Source of the DNA: Pseudoroseomonas cervicalis
GTDB lineage: Bacteria; Pseudomonadota; Alphaproteobacteria; Acetobacterales; Acetobacteraceae
DNA: 64,000 nucleotides
NCBI RefSeq assembly: GCF_030818485.1
Contig: NZ_JAUTAJ010000004.1
Coordinates: forward strand, 2,025,001 to 2,089,000
Reading direction: 5' to 3'
In this document: piece after piece, positions 42,619 through 51,038 of the stretch
Position numbering within the stretch: position 1 is the stretch's first letter
Layout of the letters: every line of letters starts with the position of its first letter
The notes under the pieces: generated by a model
What the model was told of the DNA's origin: nothing
What the model saw: only the letters and a program-made list of their open reading frames with translations
Database searches by the model: none
Translations under genes and position numbers: made by a program

Positions 42619-43785
42619 TCAGCCGCGGCGCAGCCAGTCGCGCAGCCGGCCCGGCGCCTCGGCCATCGCCGCCTCCGCCCCGCAATAGGAAAAGCGGAGG
42701 AAGCGGTGGCCGCGCTCGCGGTCGAAATCGACGCCCGGGGTGGCGGCGATGCCGGCCTCGGCCAGCATGCGGGCGGCGAAGGCGACGCTGTCATTGCTGA
42801 GCGCGCCGATATCGGCCCAGAGGTAGAAGGCGCCATCCGCCTCGGCCAGCCGGTCGAAGCCCGCCGCCGGCAGCCCGGCCAGCAGCGCCGCGCGGTTGCG
42901 GCCATAGACCGCCTTGTTGGCCTCCAGCTCCGGGGTGCAGTCGAAGGCCGCCTCGGCGGCGACCTGCGCCACATGCGGCGCACTGATGAACATGTTCTGC
43001 GCCAGGCATTCGACCGGGCGCAGCAGATCCTCCGGCAGCACCATCCAGCCGATGCGCCAGCCGGTCATCGAGAAGTATTTGGAAAAACTGTTGATGACCA
43101 CGGCGCTGTCGCTGAAGCCGGCGGCCGTGCTCTCTGCCATGCCATAGGACAGGCCGTGATAGATCTCGTCCGAGATCAGCCGCACGCCATTGGCGTGGCA
43201 CCATTGCGCCACGTCCTGCAGCTCCTCCGGCGAGAGCATGGTGCCGGCCGGGTTGCAGGGGGAGGCGACGATCAGCCCGTCGGGCCGCGGGTCCAGCGCC
43301 TCCAGCATGGCGAGGCTGGGCTGGAAGCGGGTGCTGGCATCGCAGGGCAGCAGCACCGGCTGCATGCCGAGCGCGGTCAGGATGTTCGCATAGGGCGGGT
43401 AGAAGGGGGCGGCCATGGCGATGCGGTCGCCCGGATCGAAGGCCGCCAGGAAGGCCAGCGGAAAGGCGCCCGAAGCACCGACGGTGACCGCGATGCGCCC
43501 CGGCGCGATCGCCGCGCCATATTTGTCGGCATAGTGGCGGCTGATGCGCTCGCGCAGGCTCCGCAGGCCGAAGGCCTCCGTATAGCCCATCGGCGCGCCT
43601 TGCTGCAGGGCGCGGATGGCGGCCTCCGCCGCGCCGCGCGGCGCGCCGGTGGAGGGCTGGCCGACCTCCATGCGCAGGATGCCTGGCGCCCCGGGCGGCA
43701 GCGCGGCGGCGCGCGCATTGGCGGCGGCGATGACATCCATGACGAGGAAGGGCGGCGCTTCCGCCCCGCGGCCGGTCTTGAGCAT
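42619..43785 (-). CDS. PLP-dependent class I/II aminotransferase
   Basis: This 388-residue fold-type I aminotransferase has MEVGQPSTGAPRGA, VGASGAFPLAFLAAFDPGDR, ASPCNPAGTMLSPEEL, DEIYHGLSYG and the cofactor lysine in NSFSKYFSMTGWRIGW. The C-terminal substrate arginine lies in FLRFSYCG. The specific amino-acid substrate is not apparent. The ATG at 43785 has only a weak ribosome site. It lies downstream of the GGT-like gene on the same strand, separated by a stem-loop. Confidence 0.92.
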   Translation of the reverse strand: MLKTGRGAEAPPFLVMDVIAAANARAAALPPGAPGILRMEVGQPSTGAPRGAAEAAIRALQQGAPMGYTEAFGLRSLRERISRHYADKYGAAIAPGRIAVTVGASGAFPLAFLAAFDPGDRIAMAAPFYPPYANILTALGMQPVLLPCDASTRFQPSLAMLEALDPRPDGLIVASPCNPAGTMLSPEELQDVAQWCHANGVRLISDEIYHGLSYGMAESTAAGFSDSAVVINSFSKYFSMTGWRIGWMVLPEDLLRPVECLAQNMFISAPHVAQVAAEAAFDCTPELEANKAVYGRNRAALLAGLPAAGFDRLAEADGAFYLWADIGALSNDSVAFAARMLAEAGIAATPGVDFDRERGHRFLRFSYCGAEAAMAEAPGRLRDWLRRG

Positions 43786-43812
43786 GCGCGGTATCCGAGA
43801 GGGATCGGGCCC

Positions 43813-43837
43813 GGGGGGGCGGCAACGCCGCCCCCCC
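43813..43837 (-). terminator. Stem-loop after the GGT-like gene
   Basis: An 11-bp stem (GGGGGGGCGGC/GCCGCCCCCCC) with a three-base loop lies 11 nt after the GGT-like stop. There is no T-tract on the minus strand. Confidence 0.5.
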
Positions 43838-43848
43838 ACCGAAAGAAA

Positions 43849-45312
43849 TTACTGCTGGCCGGCGACGGCGAGGCCGGCGCCGCGCAGGTCGGTCGCGGCG
43901 GCGCAGGCGCGCGGGTCGCCCGGCATATAGGCCGCGCAGCCGATGGCGTTGGCGCGCCCCGGCTCAGGCGCCGCGGCGACGGCGCTTTCCACATCCGCCC
44001 GGCCCAGCAGATGCATCGCCGTCGGCACCGCCAGCGCCGCCGGGGCGCCGGCCTGGCCGGAGCTGGCGGCGGCGTAGCGGAAGGCCTTCATCGGCGCGTT
44101 GTGGGCGATGGCGGCGGCCAGCAGCGGCGGCTCCACCCTGCCCTGGCCCGGCGCGGCGGCGGCCAGGAAGCCCAGCTGCGGCAGCATCCGGCCGGTGCCG
44201 AACAGGTTGTTCATGGTGAAGGCGCAGCTCACCGCATTGCCGTCGCGGTCCAGCGTCACCAGGCTGGCGGAGGCCGGCAGCAGCGGCTCGGCCACCATGC
44301 CGGCCGGCGGGTTGGCCAGCAGCGCCTCCGGCGCCGCGCCGCCCTGGCGCCAGCGGGCGGAGACGGCGAGGCCCCGCTGCGCCGCCGCCTGCGGCGCCTG
44401 GCCGGCCTGCAGCGCCTGGTAGGCGGCGGCGGCGGCCAGGCCGCCATCGGCCGGCGGCGGCAGGAAGGAGAGCACGTCATTGCCGGCGCGCAGCTGCAGC
44501 GGCTTGGCCATCTGCGGCAGCGCCGCGCGCAGCGCCGCCACCGGCAGGGCGGCGCCGATGCGCGGCGCCGCGTCCTCGATGCGCCGCGCCATGGCGCCCT
44601 GGTGCATGTCGGCGACGCCGGCCGTGCGCAGCGCCGCCAGCGAGGTGGCGAGGTCCGGCTGGGTCAGCGTCTCGCCCTCGCGCAGCACGCCGCCCTGCGG
44701 GCCGGAGAAGACGGCGCGCGCCGCCGGGTCGGCCAGCAGCGGCCCGGCCACGGTGGCGAGGTCGGTGGCGAGCGCGCGCGAGGTGGAGGCGCCGAAGCGC
44801 GCCAGCTGCTCGGCCGGCGAGACCAGCTCCTCGAAGGGCCGGCCGGGGTTGCGGGTGTGCAGCGCGAACAGGCCGCGCGCCATCAGCGGCACCGCCGCCG
44901 GGCGCTCGCCGCCGCCGGCGGCCGGCTGCGGCAGGAACAGCACCGCCTCGGTCTCGTTGCGGCTATGGGTGTAGACCAGGCAGGCGCCGCCGCCGCCGAG
45001 CCCGGCGCGCGAGGGCAGCGTCACGCTCAGGGCGAAGCCGGCGGCGACGGCGGCGTCGGCCGCGGTGCCGCCGGCCGAGAGCACGTCGCGCGCCACCAGC
45101 GCGGCGCGCGGCTCATCGGCGACGGCCGCGCCCAGGAAGCCGCGCACATGGCCGGGCTGGCCGGCGGCCGGGCGGGAGGAGCCCGCCAGGCTGTCCAGCG
45201 CGCCGCCCAGCGTGCCGCAGCCGGTCAGGCCGAGCAGCGAGACCCCGGCCAGCGCCAGCAGGCGGCGCGAGGCCGGCCGGCGGCGCCGGAAGGGGGAGGA
45301 GGTCCCGGCCAT
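43849..45312 (-). CDS. Gamma-glutamyltransferase-like lipoprotein
   Basis: This protein resembles gamma-glutamyltransferases, which self-cleave and transfer gamma-glutamyl groups in the periplasm. AGGTAADAAVAAGFALSVTL, RAGLGGGGACLV and DRDGNAVSCAFTMNNLFGTG are family regions. A lipobox (LLGLTGC) suggests membrane anchoring after a basic n-region (FRRRRPASRR). Where the cleavage-site TTHxS normally lies, the sequence reads SASLVTLD, so the nucleophilic Thr appears replaced. I chose ATG 45312 (487 residues); in-frame starts at 45351 (ATG) and 45366 (GTG) exist. Confidence 0.82.
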   Translation of the reverse strand: MAGTSSPFRRRRPASRRLLALAGVSLLGLTGCGTLGGALDSLAGSSRPAAGQPGHVRGFLGAAVADEPRAALVARDVLSAGGTAADAAVAAGFALSVTLPSRAGLGGGGACLVYTHSRNETEAVLFLPQPAAGGGERPAAVPLMARGLFALHTRNPGRPFEELVSPAEQLARFGASTSRALATDLATVAGPLLADPAARAVFSGPQGGVLREGETLTQPDLATSLAALRTAGVADMHQGAMARRIEDAAPRIGAALPVAALRAALPQMAKPLQLRAGNDVLSFLPPPADGGLAAAAAYQALQAGQAPQAAAQRGLAVSARWRQGGAAPEALLANPPAGMVAEPLLPASASLVTLDRDGNAVSCAFTMNNLFGTGRMLPQLGFLAAAAPGQGRVEPPLLAAAIAHNAPMKAFRYAAASSGQAGAPAALAVPTAMHLLGRADVESAVAAAPEPGRANAIGCAAYMPGDPRACAAATDLRGAGLAVAGQQ

Positions 45313-45366
45313 GCCGGTGATGCTGGCCTCGTGGCGCGCGCTGCTGCTCATGCTGGCGATCTTCAC

Positions 45367-45747
45367 TCCGCTGCTGCTCCCCGGTCGCTGGCGCGGGCCG
45401 GGCCGGGTGCGGTTCCGGGCCGCGCCGCGATACGGCCACGCAAAGCATGATCCGCGACCGGGCGCATCCCCTGTTCCGCGCCGCCGGGGTCAATCCGGCG
45501 CGGGCCGCCGGCGGGCGGCCCGGTTCCGGGCCTTAGACGCCTTCCGCACCCCCGGCAACCGCCTGTTGCCAGGCACCGGCTGATCGGCCCCGGCTGATCG
45601 GCGCCTGTTGATCGCCGCCCGGCGCCGGCGCGGCCGATCCGCCCTGGCGCGCGCGGCGCGGCTGCGCGATGACGGGGCGATGGCCGGCCGGCCGCCCGGG
45701 GACCGGGACCCCGCGCGGCGGGCCAGGATGAGGATCAGCGCGTGACG
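45367..45747. other. Divergent intergenic region with short duplications
   Basis: No gene is supported here. The stretch lies between the divergent GGT-like and thioredoxin-like genes. It contains CCGGCTGATCGGC twice within 26 nt (about 45577 and 45590) and a related CTGTTGATCGCC. No convincing promoter hexamers were found. Confidence 0.5.
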
Positions 45748-46608
45748 ATGCTTTCGACGAGACTGGAACCGGGCGGCGCCGCCGCATACCGCCACCCTCT
45801 GGCACGGCGCGGGCAGCGCCGCCTGCGCCCCCTGGCCCTGGCGGCGCTGGCCGGGCTGCTGGCGCTCTCCCCCGCCGCCGCCCCGGCGCAGCCGGCCGGC
45901 CCCGCCAATGCCCCCGCCAATGCCGGTGCGCTGAGCCCGCAGCAGCGCGAGGAGGTGGTGCAGATCCTGCGCGATTCGCTCACCCGCGACCCCTCGATCC
46001 TGCGCGACGCCCTGGCGGCGCTGCAGCAGGCCGAGCAGCAGGGCCGGGCCGATGCGCAAACGGCCGCCATCCGCGCCAATCAGGCGGCGCTGCTGCGCGA
46101 CGCCGCCGACCCGGCCAAGGGCAATCCGCGCGGCGAGCTGACCATCGTCGAATTCTTCGATCCGCGCTGCGGCTACTGCAAGGCGCTGCACCCGACCATG
46201 GCGGCGCTGCTGGCCGCCGACCGCAATCTGCGCGTGGTGCTGAAGGACCTGCCGATCCTGGGCCCGGCCAGCGTCACGGCGAGCCGCGCTTTGCTGGCGG
46301 CGCAGCGCCAGGGCAAATACGCCGAATACCAGGACGCGCTGATGCGGCTGCGCGGCGAGCCGACCGAGGCGGCGCTGCAGGCCGAGGCGCAGAAGCTCGG
46401 CCTCGACTGGGCGCGGCTGCGCCGCGACATGGAGGACCCGGCGATCACCGAGCGGCTGCAGCGCAACCTGGCGCTCGCCCGCGCCCTGTCGATCGAGGGC
46501 ACGCCGGCGCTGGTGATCGGCGACACGCTGGTGCCCGGCGCGGTCGACCTGCCGACGCTGCAGCGCTTGGTGGCCGAGGCCCGGCAGCAGGCGCGCCAGG
46601 GCGGCTGA
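45748..46608 (+). CDS. ScsC/DsbA-like periplasmic thioredoxin-fold protein
   Basis: This 286-residue exported disulfide oxidoreductase has a long basic n-region and hydrophobic core (LALAALAGLLALSPAAA). An N-terminal helical segment (SPQQREEVVQILRDSLTRDP) resembles the trimerisation stalk of ScsC/Com1 proteins. The thioredoxin fold has the active site FFDPRCGYCKALHP and the cis-proline segment EGTPALVIGD. I chose ATG 45748; a GTG two codons earlier is possible. No ScsB/DsbD partner is nearby. It is followed after 132 nt by the CDF-like gene on the same strand. Confidence 0.88.
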   Translation: MLSTRLEPGGAAAYRHPLARRGQRRLRPLALAALAGLLALSPAAAPAQPAGPANAPANAGALSPQQREEVVQILRDSLTRDPSILRDALAALQQAEQQGRADAQTAAIRANQAALLRDAADPAKGNPRGELTIVEFFDPRCGYCKALHPTMAALLAADRNLRVVLKDLPILGPASVTASRALLAAQRQGKYAEYQDALMRLRGEPTEAALQAEAQKLGLDWARLRRDMEDPAITERLQRNLALARALSIEGTPALVIGDTLVPGAVDLPTLQRLVAEARQQARQGG

Positions 46609-46740
46609 AGGCCAGGGGGCGGAGCCAGCGGGCGGGCGCCACCCCCGCCCGGAGAGACGGGGCCGCGACGGATCCCGCTTGCACCGCCCGCGCCGCGCCC
46701 CCAGGCTTGAGCCGAGCCGGGGCGGGCGGGAGGTGCGGGG

Positions 46741-47637
46741 ATGCGACAGGCCTTGGATGCGGCGGCGCGGCGGCGCGAGCGCTCGATGCTGCTCTGCGCC
46801 CTGGCCGACATCGCCATCTTCCTCGTCTATGTCGCGGTCGGCCTCTCCTCCCAGTCGCTGACGGTGGTGGCCGAGGCGCTGCGCGGCGGGCTGATGATCG
46901 CGCTGGAGCTGCTGGTCTTCCTGTTGATGCGGCGCATCCATCGCGGCCGCATGGCGGCCTATGAATACGGCGCCGGCAAGCTGGAGCAATTCGCCAACCT
47001 GCTGATCGGCCTGGCCATGGCCGCCGGCGCCGTCTGGCTGGCGGCCGGGGCGCTGGGCAAGATCCACCTGCCGAGCAGCGCGCCGAACGAGGCGGTGCGG
47101 CTGGCCCTGCCGCTGTCGCTGGTCAATCTCGGCATGAACGCCGCCGCCTTCTGGGCGCTGTGGCGGGCCGGGCGCGACGGGCGCTCGGTGATCATGACCG
47201 GGCAGATCCGCACCCGCCTGTCCAAGCTGCTCTCCTCCGCCGTGGTGGTGCTGGCCATCGCCGCCGCCGCCTGGGCGCCGGGCAGCATGCTCAGCCTGGC
47301 GGCCGATGCCGGCGGCGCGCTGTTCGTCGCCGTGGTGATGCTGGGCGTCACCGCCCGGCTGTGGCGCGATTCGCTGCCCGACCTGCTGGACCGCAGCCTG
47401 GAGGAGGACCGCCAGGCGCTGATCAACCGCGCGCTCGCCGCCCGCTTCGAGGATTACGAGGCGCTGCTCGCCGTGCGCAGCCGCCGCTCCGGCACCCGGG
47501 TGCAGATCGAGATCGAGCTGGGCTTCGCGCCGGCCCAGAGCTTCGCCCAGGTCGCCGCGGTGATGCAGGCGGTGCAGGCCGAGCTGGAGGCGCTGATCCC
47601 CGGCGCCGAGGTGGTGGTGATCCCCCGCCCCTGCTGA
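46741..47637 (+). CDS. CDF-like membrane protein lacking metal-site residues
   Basis: This 298-residue protein has six membrane helices and a cytoplasmic ferredoxin-like C-terminus. The overall pattern is cation diffusion facilitator: SSQSLTVVAEALRGGL in TM2, YEYGAGKLEQFANLLIG in place of the FGHGKxE segment, and DLLDRSLEEDRQALI after TM6. The usual transport-site acidic residues and histidines in TM2 (DxxxD) and TM5 (HxxxD) are not present; these read EALRG and TRLSKLLSS. Zinc or iron transport is therefore doubtful. The start follows GAGGTGCGGGG. Confidence 0.8.
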   Translation: MRQALDAAARRRERSMLLCALADIAIFLVYVAVGLSSQSLTVVAEALRGGLMIALELLVFLLMRRIHRGRMAAYEYGAGKLEQFANLLIGLAMAAGAVWLAAGALGKIHLPSSAPNEAVRLALPLSLVNLGMNAAAFWALWRAGRDGRSVIMTGQIRTRLSKLLSSAVVVLAIAAAAWAPGSMLSLAADAGGALFVAVVMLGVTARLWRDSLPDLLDRSLEEDRQALINRALAARFEDYEALLAVRSRRSGTRVQIEIELGFAPAQSFAQVAAVMQAVQAELEALIPGAEVVVIPRPC

Positions 47638-47777
47638 GCCGCCCTCTCGCCCCCCGGTTGCCGCTGCCGCGCTGCCGTATAGAGTTGCGGGGCAGAGCAT
47701 GGGGGAATGCGGATGGGGGCGCTGCCGATCGCGACATCCGGACGGGCCATCGGGACCGGCGGGGGGAACCGCGCCGC

Positions 47778-48800
47778 ATGACCGGCACGGGGGCGCCCTC
47801 CCTGCTGCCGCATTTCCCGGTCGAGCTGCCGGTGCCCGATCTGCGCGACTTCCTGGCCGGCAACACCCTGCCGGGCGTGTGGAGCTTCGCCGCCGCCGAG
47901 CCCGGCCCGCATGTCGCGCTCAGCGCGCTGATCCATGGCAATGAGATCGCCGGCGCCCTGCTGCTGGCGCGCTGGCTGCGCGAGGGGCTGCGCCCGGCGC
48001 GCGGCCGGCTGAGCATCCTGTTCGGCAACCTGGCGGCCTTCGCCCGCTTCGACCCGGCCGACCCGACGCTCAGCCGCTTCGTCGACGAGGACCTGAACCG
48101 CGTCTGGTGCGACAAGCTGCTGGACGGGCCGCGCCGCAGCACCGAGCTGGACCGGGCGCGCGAGCTGCGGCCCTTCATCGCCGGCATCGACGTGCTGCTC
48201 GACCTGCATTCGATGCTCTGGCCCTCCGACCCGCTGATCCTGGCCGGCGCCGCCGCGCCGGCGCGCGCCCTGGCGCGGCGCCTGGGCCATCCGCCGCTGG
48301 TGGTGGCGGATGGCCAGGGCCATGCCTCCGGCCGCAGGCTGATCGACCATAGCAGCTTCACCGACCCCGCCCGGCCGCGCGCCGCCCTGCTGGTGGAAGC
48401 CGGGCAGCATTGGGAGCGGCGGACGCTGGAGGTGATGGAGGCCTCCGCCACCGCCCTGCTGGTGGAGACCGGGCTGCTGCCGCCGCCGCCCGGCTGGCGG
48501 CCCGCGCCGCCCGGCCGCCTGGCCGAGGTGACGCGCACCGTGGTCGCCGGCACGCATGGCTTCGCCTTCGTCCAGCCCTTTCGCGGCGGCGACATCATCC
48601 CCGCCCGCAACACCCTGCTGGCGCTGGATGGCGAGACGGAGATCCGCACCCCGCATGATGACTGCCTGCTGGTGATGCCGAGCCCGCGCACCCTGCGCGG
48701 CCACACCGCGGTGCGGCTGGCGCGGTTCCTCGACGGGCCGGAAGTGGCCCCGGGTGGCGCGGCGCAGCTGCCATCGGGCGCGGCCGCCGCGGCGTGCTGA
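47778..48800 (+). CDS. M14-type deacylase (succinylglutamate desuccinylase/aspartoacylase family)
   Basis: This 340-residue zinc hydrolase of the AstE/AspA/DUF2817-like group cleaves acyl groups from amino acids or related amides. Zinc ligands are expected in ALIHGNEIAGALLLA (His and Glu) and in VLLDLHSMLWPSD (His). The arginine in DLNRVW and the glutamate in LLVEAGQHWE fit substrate binding and catalysis. The C-terminal 100 residues form a beta domain (RGGDIIPARNTLLALDGETE). The ATG at 47778 gives the family length. Confidence 0.87.
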   Translation: MTGTGAPSLLPHFPVELPVPDLRDFLAGNTLPGVWSFAAAEPGPHVALSALIHGNEIAGALLLARWLREGLRPARGRLSILFGNLAAFARFDPADPTLSRFVDEDLNRVWCDKLLDGPRRSTELDRARELRPFIAGIDVLLDLHSMLWPSDPLILAGAAAPARALARRLGHPPLVVADGQGHASGRRLIDHSSFTDPARPRAALLVEAGQHWERRTLEVMEASATALLVETGLLPPPPGWRPAPPGRLAEVTRTVVAGTHGFAFVQPFRGGDIIPARNTLLALDGETEIRTPHDDCLLVMPSPRTLRGHTAVRLARFLDGPEVAPGGAAQLPSGAAAAAC

Positions 48801-48994
48801 TCGGCGTCACCCCCGTCGAGCTCGTGCTGGTGACCATGGTCTTGAACTGGCCCTTGACCCTGTTGGTGGCGCTCGGCCTGGGCTGGGCGGCATGGCGGGA
48901 GCAGCGTCCGGCCTGGCGCTGGCGGCTGGGCCTGCTCGCCTTGGCGGTGGTCAGCCCGCTGCTATGGGTCCTCTGGGTCATCGCCATGGACTGA
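48794..48994 (+). CDS. Small two-helix membrane protein
   Basis: A 66-codon frame opens with GTG at 48794, overlapping the end of the deacylase gene by seven bases. It encodes two hydrophobic helices (VELVLVTMVLNWPLTLLVAL and LGLLALAVVSPLLWVLWVIA) separated by a Trp/Arg loop (WREQRPAWRWR). It has no recognised family. Overlap with the upstream stop suggests coupled translation, but reality as a gene is uncertain; an ATG at 48836 would give a shorter form. Confidence 0.45.
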   Translation: MLIGVTPVELVLVTMVLNWPLTLLVALGLGWAAWREQRPAWRWRLGLLALAVVSPLLWVLWVIAMD

Positions 48995-49084
48995 GCGCGC
49001 CAGGCCGGGGCAGCGCGCTTTGTGGATTGCATACAGTCGACAAATCGGGCCAGTCTGGCCGCAACAACCCGGAGGAAACCCCGC

Positions 49085-49762
49085 ATGAGCATCGGCCTGC
49101 GCATCGCCGAACAGCAGCCCCGCATCGCGCCCGAGCTGGTGGCGCGCGCTGCCCGCCTGCCGGCGGCCAATATCGGCGATGTCATGCAGCGCCTGCAGGC
49201 CATGCGCGGCGGCTTCCTCGCCTATGGCGGGCGCCGCGCCGTCTGCGGCCCGGCGGTGACGGTGCGGGTGCGCCCCGGCGACAATCTCCTCCTCCATCGC
49301 GCCATCGACCTGGCGCAGCCCGGCGATGTCGTGGTCTGCGATGGCGGCGGCGACCTCTCCATCGCGCTCGCCGGCGACCTAATGTGCAGCCATGCCGAGC
49401 AGCGCCGCCTGGGCGCCCTGGTGATCGACGGGGCGGTGCGCGATGTGCGGGAGCTGGCGGCGCTCGACCTCGGCATCTGGGCGCGCGGCGCGACCCCGGC
49501 CGGCCCCTACAAGGAAGGCCCGGGCGAGATCGGCCAGCCGATCTCCTGCGGCGGCCAGGTGGTGTTCCCGGGCGACCTGATCGCCGCCGACGCCGATGGC
49601 ATCGTGGTGGTCCCGCGCGAGGCGGCGGCCGCCGTGCTGGACGCGGCCGAGGCGCATGCCGCGAAGGAGGCCGCCACCACCGCCGCCATCCGCGGCGCCG
49701 GCTGGGAGCGCGGCTGGGTGGGCGAGAGCCTCGCCGCCAAGGGCTATGCCATCCAGCGCTGA
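49085..49762 (+). CDS. RraA-like aldolase family protein
   Basis: This 225-residue protein belongs to the RraA / 4-hydroxy-4-methyl-2-oxoglutarate aldolase family, metal-dependent C-C lyases acting on hydroxy-oxo-dicarboxylates; some members instead inhibit RNase E. Signatures are AANIGDVMQRL, PGDVVVCDGGGDLSIA, the metal and substrate region LGALVIDGAVRDVREL, and DLIAADADGIVVVPRE. The catabolic context (dehydrogenases and a carboxylate receptor downstream) favours the aldolase role. GGAGGAAA gives a strong ribosome site. Confidence 0.88.
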   Translation: MSIGLRIAEQQPRIAPELVARAARLPAANIGDVMQRLQAMRGGFLAYGGRRAVCGPAVTVRVRPGDNLLLHRAIDLAQPGDVVVCDGGGDLSIALAGDLMCSHAEQRRLGALVIDGAVRDVRELAALDLGIWARGATPAGPYKEGPGEIGQPISCGGQVVFPGDLIAADADGIVVVPREAAAAVLDAAEAHAAKEAATTAAIRGAGWERGWVGESLAAKGYAIQR

Positions 49763-49820
49763 CACCGCCGCGCGACCCCGCCGGCAGAGCGGGGCGCGCC
49801 CTCCGGGAGGACACGCCGCC

Positions 49821-50975
49821 ATGCTGATCCAGGCCGGGACCATCCGGCAGCAGATCGCCACCATCCTCGCCGCCTGGGGCATGCCCGGCGACCTGGTCGA
49901 GGTCACCGCCGAGGCGATGGTCGAGACCGACCTGATGGGCATCGATTCGCACGGCCTGTCGATGCTGATGATGTATGAGCAGATGCGCGCCGACGGGCAG
50001 GTCGACCTGGCCGCCCGCCCCCGCCTGCTGCGCCAGGGCCCGGCCACCGCGCTGGTCGATGGCGGCGCCGGCCTCGGCCACCCGGTCGCCGCCATGGCCA
50101 TGGAGCTGGCCGCCGGGATGGCGCTGCGCAGCGGCATCGCCGCTGTCGGCGTGCGCAACTCGCACCATTTCGGCGCCGCCGGGCATTATGCGCGGCTCGC
50201 CGCCCGGCGCGGCCTGCTCGGCCTGGTGATGACCACGGCGCGCAGCGTGCTGGTGGTGCCGCCGCGCGGCGCCATGCCGCGCCTCGGCACCAATCCGCTG
50301 GCGCTGGCCACGCCCTCTCTGGCGGGCGAGCCGGGCTTCGTGCTCGACATGTCGAGCAGCACCGTCGCCGGCAACAAGGTCAAGGTCTACGAGCTGAACG
50401 GCAAGCCCATGCCGGAAGGCTGGGTGGTGGATGGCGCCGGCCGCCCCGTCACCGACGCCGCGGACGGCATGGAGTGGCTGTTCCGCCGCGCCGAGGGCGG
50501 GCTCACCGCGCTCGGCGGCGATGAGCTGGGCGGCGGGCACAAGGGCTATGGCCTGGGGCTGATGGTGCAGATCCTGGCCGGCACGCTGACCGGCGGCGCC
50601 CTCTCCGTGCTGCGCGACCGCAGGCAGCCTCCGGGCGCGCCGGACAATATCGGGCATTTCTTCCTGGCCATCGATCCCGCCGCCTTCCGCCCGCGCGAAG
50701 ACTTCGACACCGATCTTGCCACCCTGCTCGACACCATGCGGGCCACACCGCCTAGCCATCCCGACCGGCCGGTGCTGGTGCCGGGAGACCCGGAAAGAAC
50801 GGCACGGGCCGAAAGACTGGAACAGGGCATCCCGGTGCCGGACAGCCTGGCCGAGAAGATCGCCGCCATCTGCGCGCGCGCCAAGGTCGACTTCCTGCTG
50901 CGGCCGAGCACGCCCGGCCAAGACAGCAGCGAGAGGGGCGCCGCCCCTCTCGCGCTCTCCCGGCCAGGAAACTGA
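49821..50975 (+). CDS. Malate/lactate dehydrogenase-type (Ldh2) NAD(P)-dependent oxidoreductase
   Basis: This 384-residue member of the type-2 malate/L-lactate/ureidoglycolate dehydrogenase family oxidises 2-hydroxy acids. ETDLMGIDSHGLSMLMMYEQ, VGVRNSHHFGAAGHYARLAA (catalytic His region), GTNPLALATP and GGHKGYGLGLMVQIL are diagnostic. The last roughly 15 codons (SSERGAAPLALSRPGN) are encoded by the first hairpin and spacer of an intergenic repeat, so the C-terminus appears extended by repeat insertion. GGGAGGA lies upstream of the ATG. It is the second gene of the catabolic cluster. Confidence 0.92.
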   Translation: MLIQAGTIRQQIATILAAWGMPGDLVEVTAEAMVETDLMGIDSHGLSMLMMYEQMRADGQVDLAARPRLLRQGPATALVDGGAGLGHPVAAMAMELAAGMALRSGIAAVGVRNSHHFGAAGHYARLAARRGLLGLVMTTARSVLVVPPRGAMPRLGTNPLALATPSLAGEPGFVLDMSSSTVAGNKVKVYELNGKPMPEGWVVDGAGRPVTDAADGMEWLFRRAEGGLTALGGDELGGGHKGYGLGLMVQILAGTLTGGALSVLRDRRQPPGAPDNIGHFFLAIDPAAFRPREDFDTDLATLLDTMRATPPSHPDRPVLVPGDPERTARAERLEQGIPVPDSLAEKIAAICARAKVDFLLRPSTPGQDSSERGAAPLALSRPGN

Positions 50976-50994
50976 GTTTCCTGGACCTTCCATC
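50930..50994 (+). repeat. Two-hairpin repeat, copy B (overlaps the end of the Ldh2-type gene)
   Basis: The first perfect inverted repeat is at 50930-50952 (arms CGAGAGGGGCG), followed by an 11-nt spacer. The second is at 50964-50984 (arms CCAGGAAACT), then ACCTTCCATC. It matches copy A at 7113 in order, spacing and tail. Differences within stems are compensated on the opposite arm. The stop codon of the upstream gene lies inside the second hairpin. Confidence 0.8.
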
Positions 50995-51038
50995 CGAACA
51001 AAAAGACCCCGCGCAGCGGGGCCACAGGGAAGATCATC

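Noticed and set aside
47641..47700. TATAGA box upstream of the deacylase gene
   Set aside because: The nearest TTGCCG is only 14 bases away and no other -35 at suitable spacing is visible.
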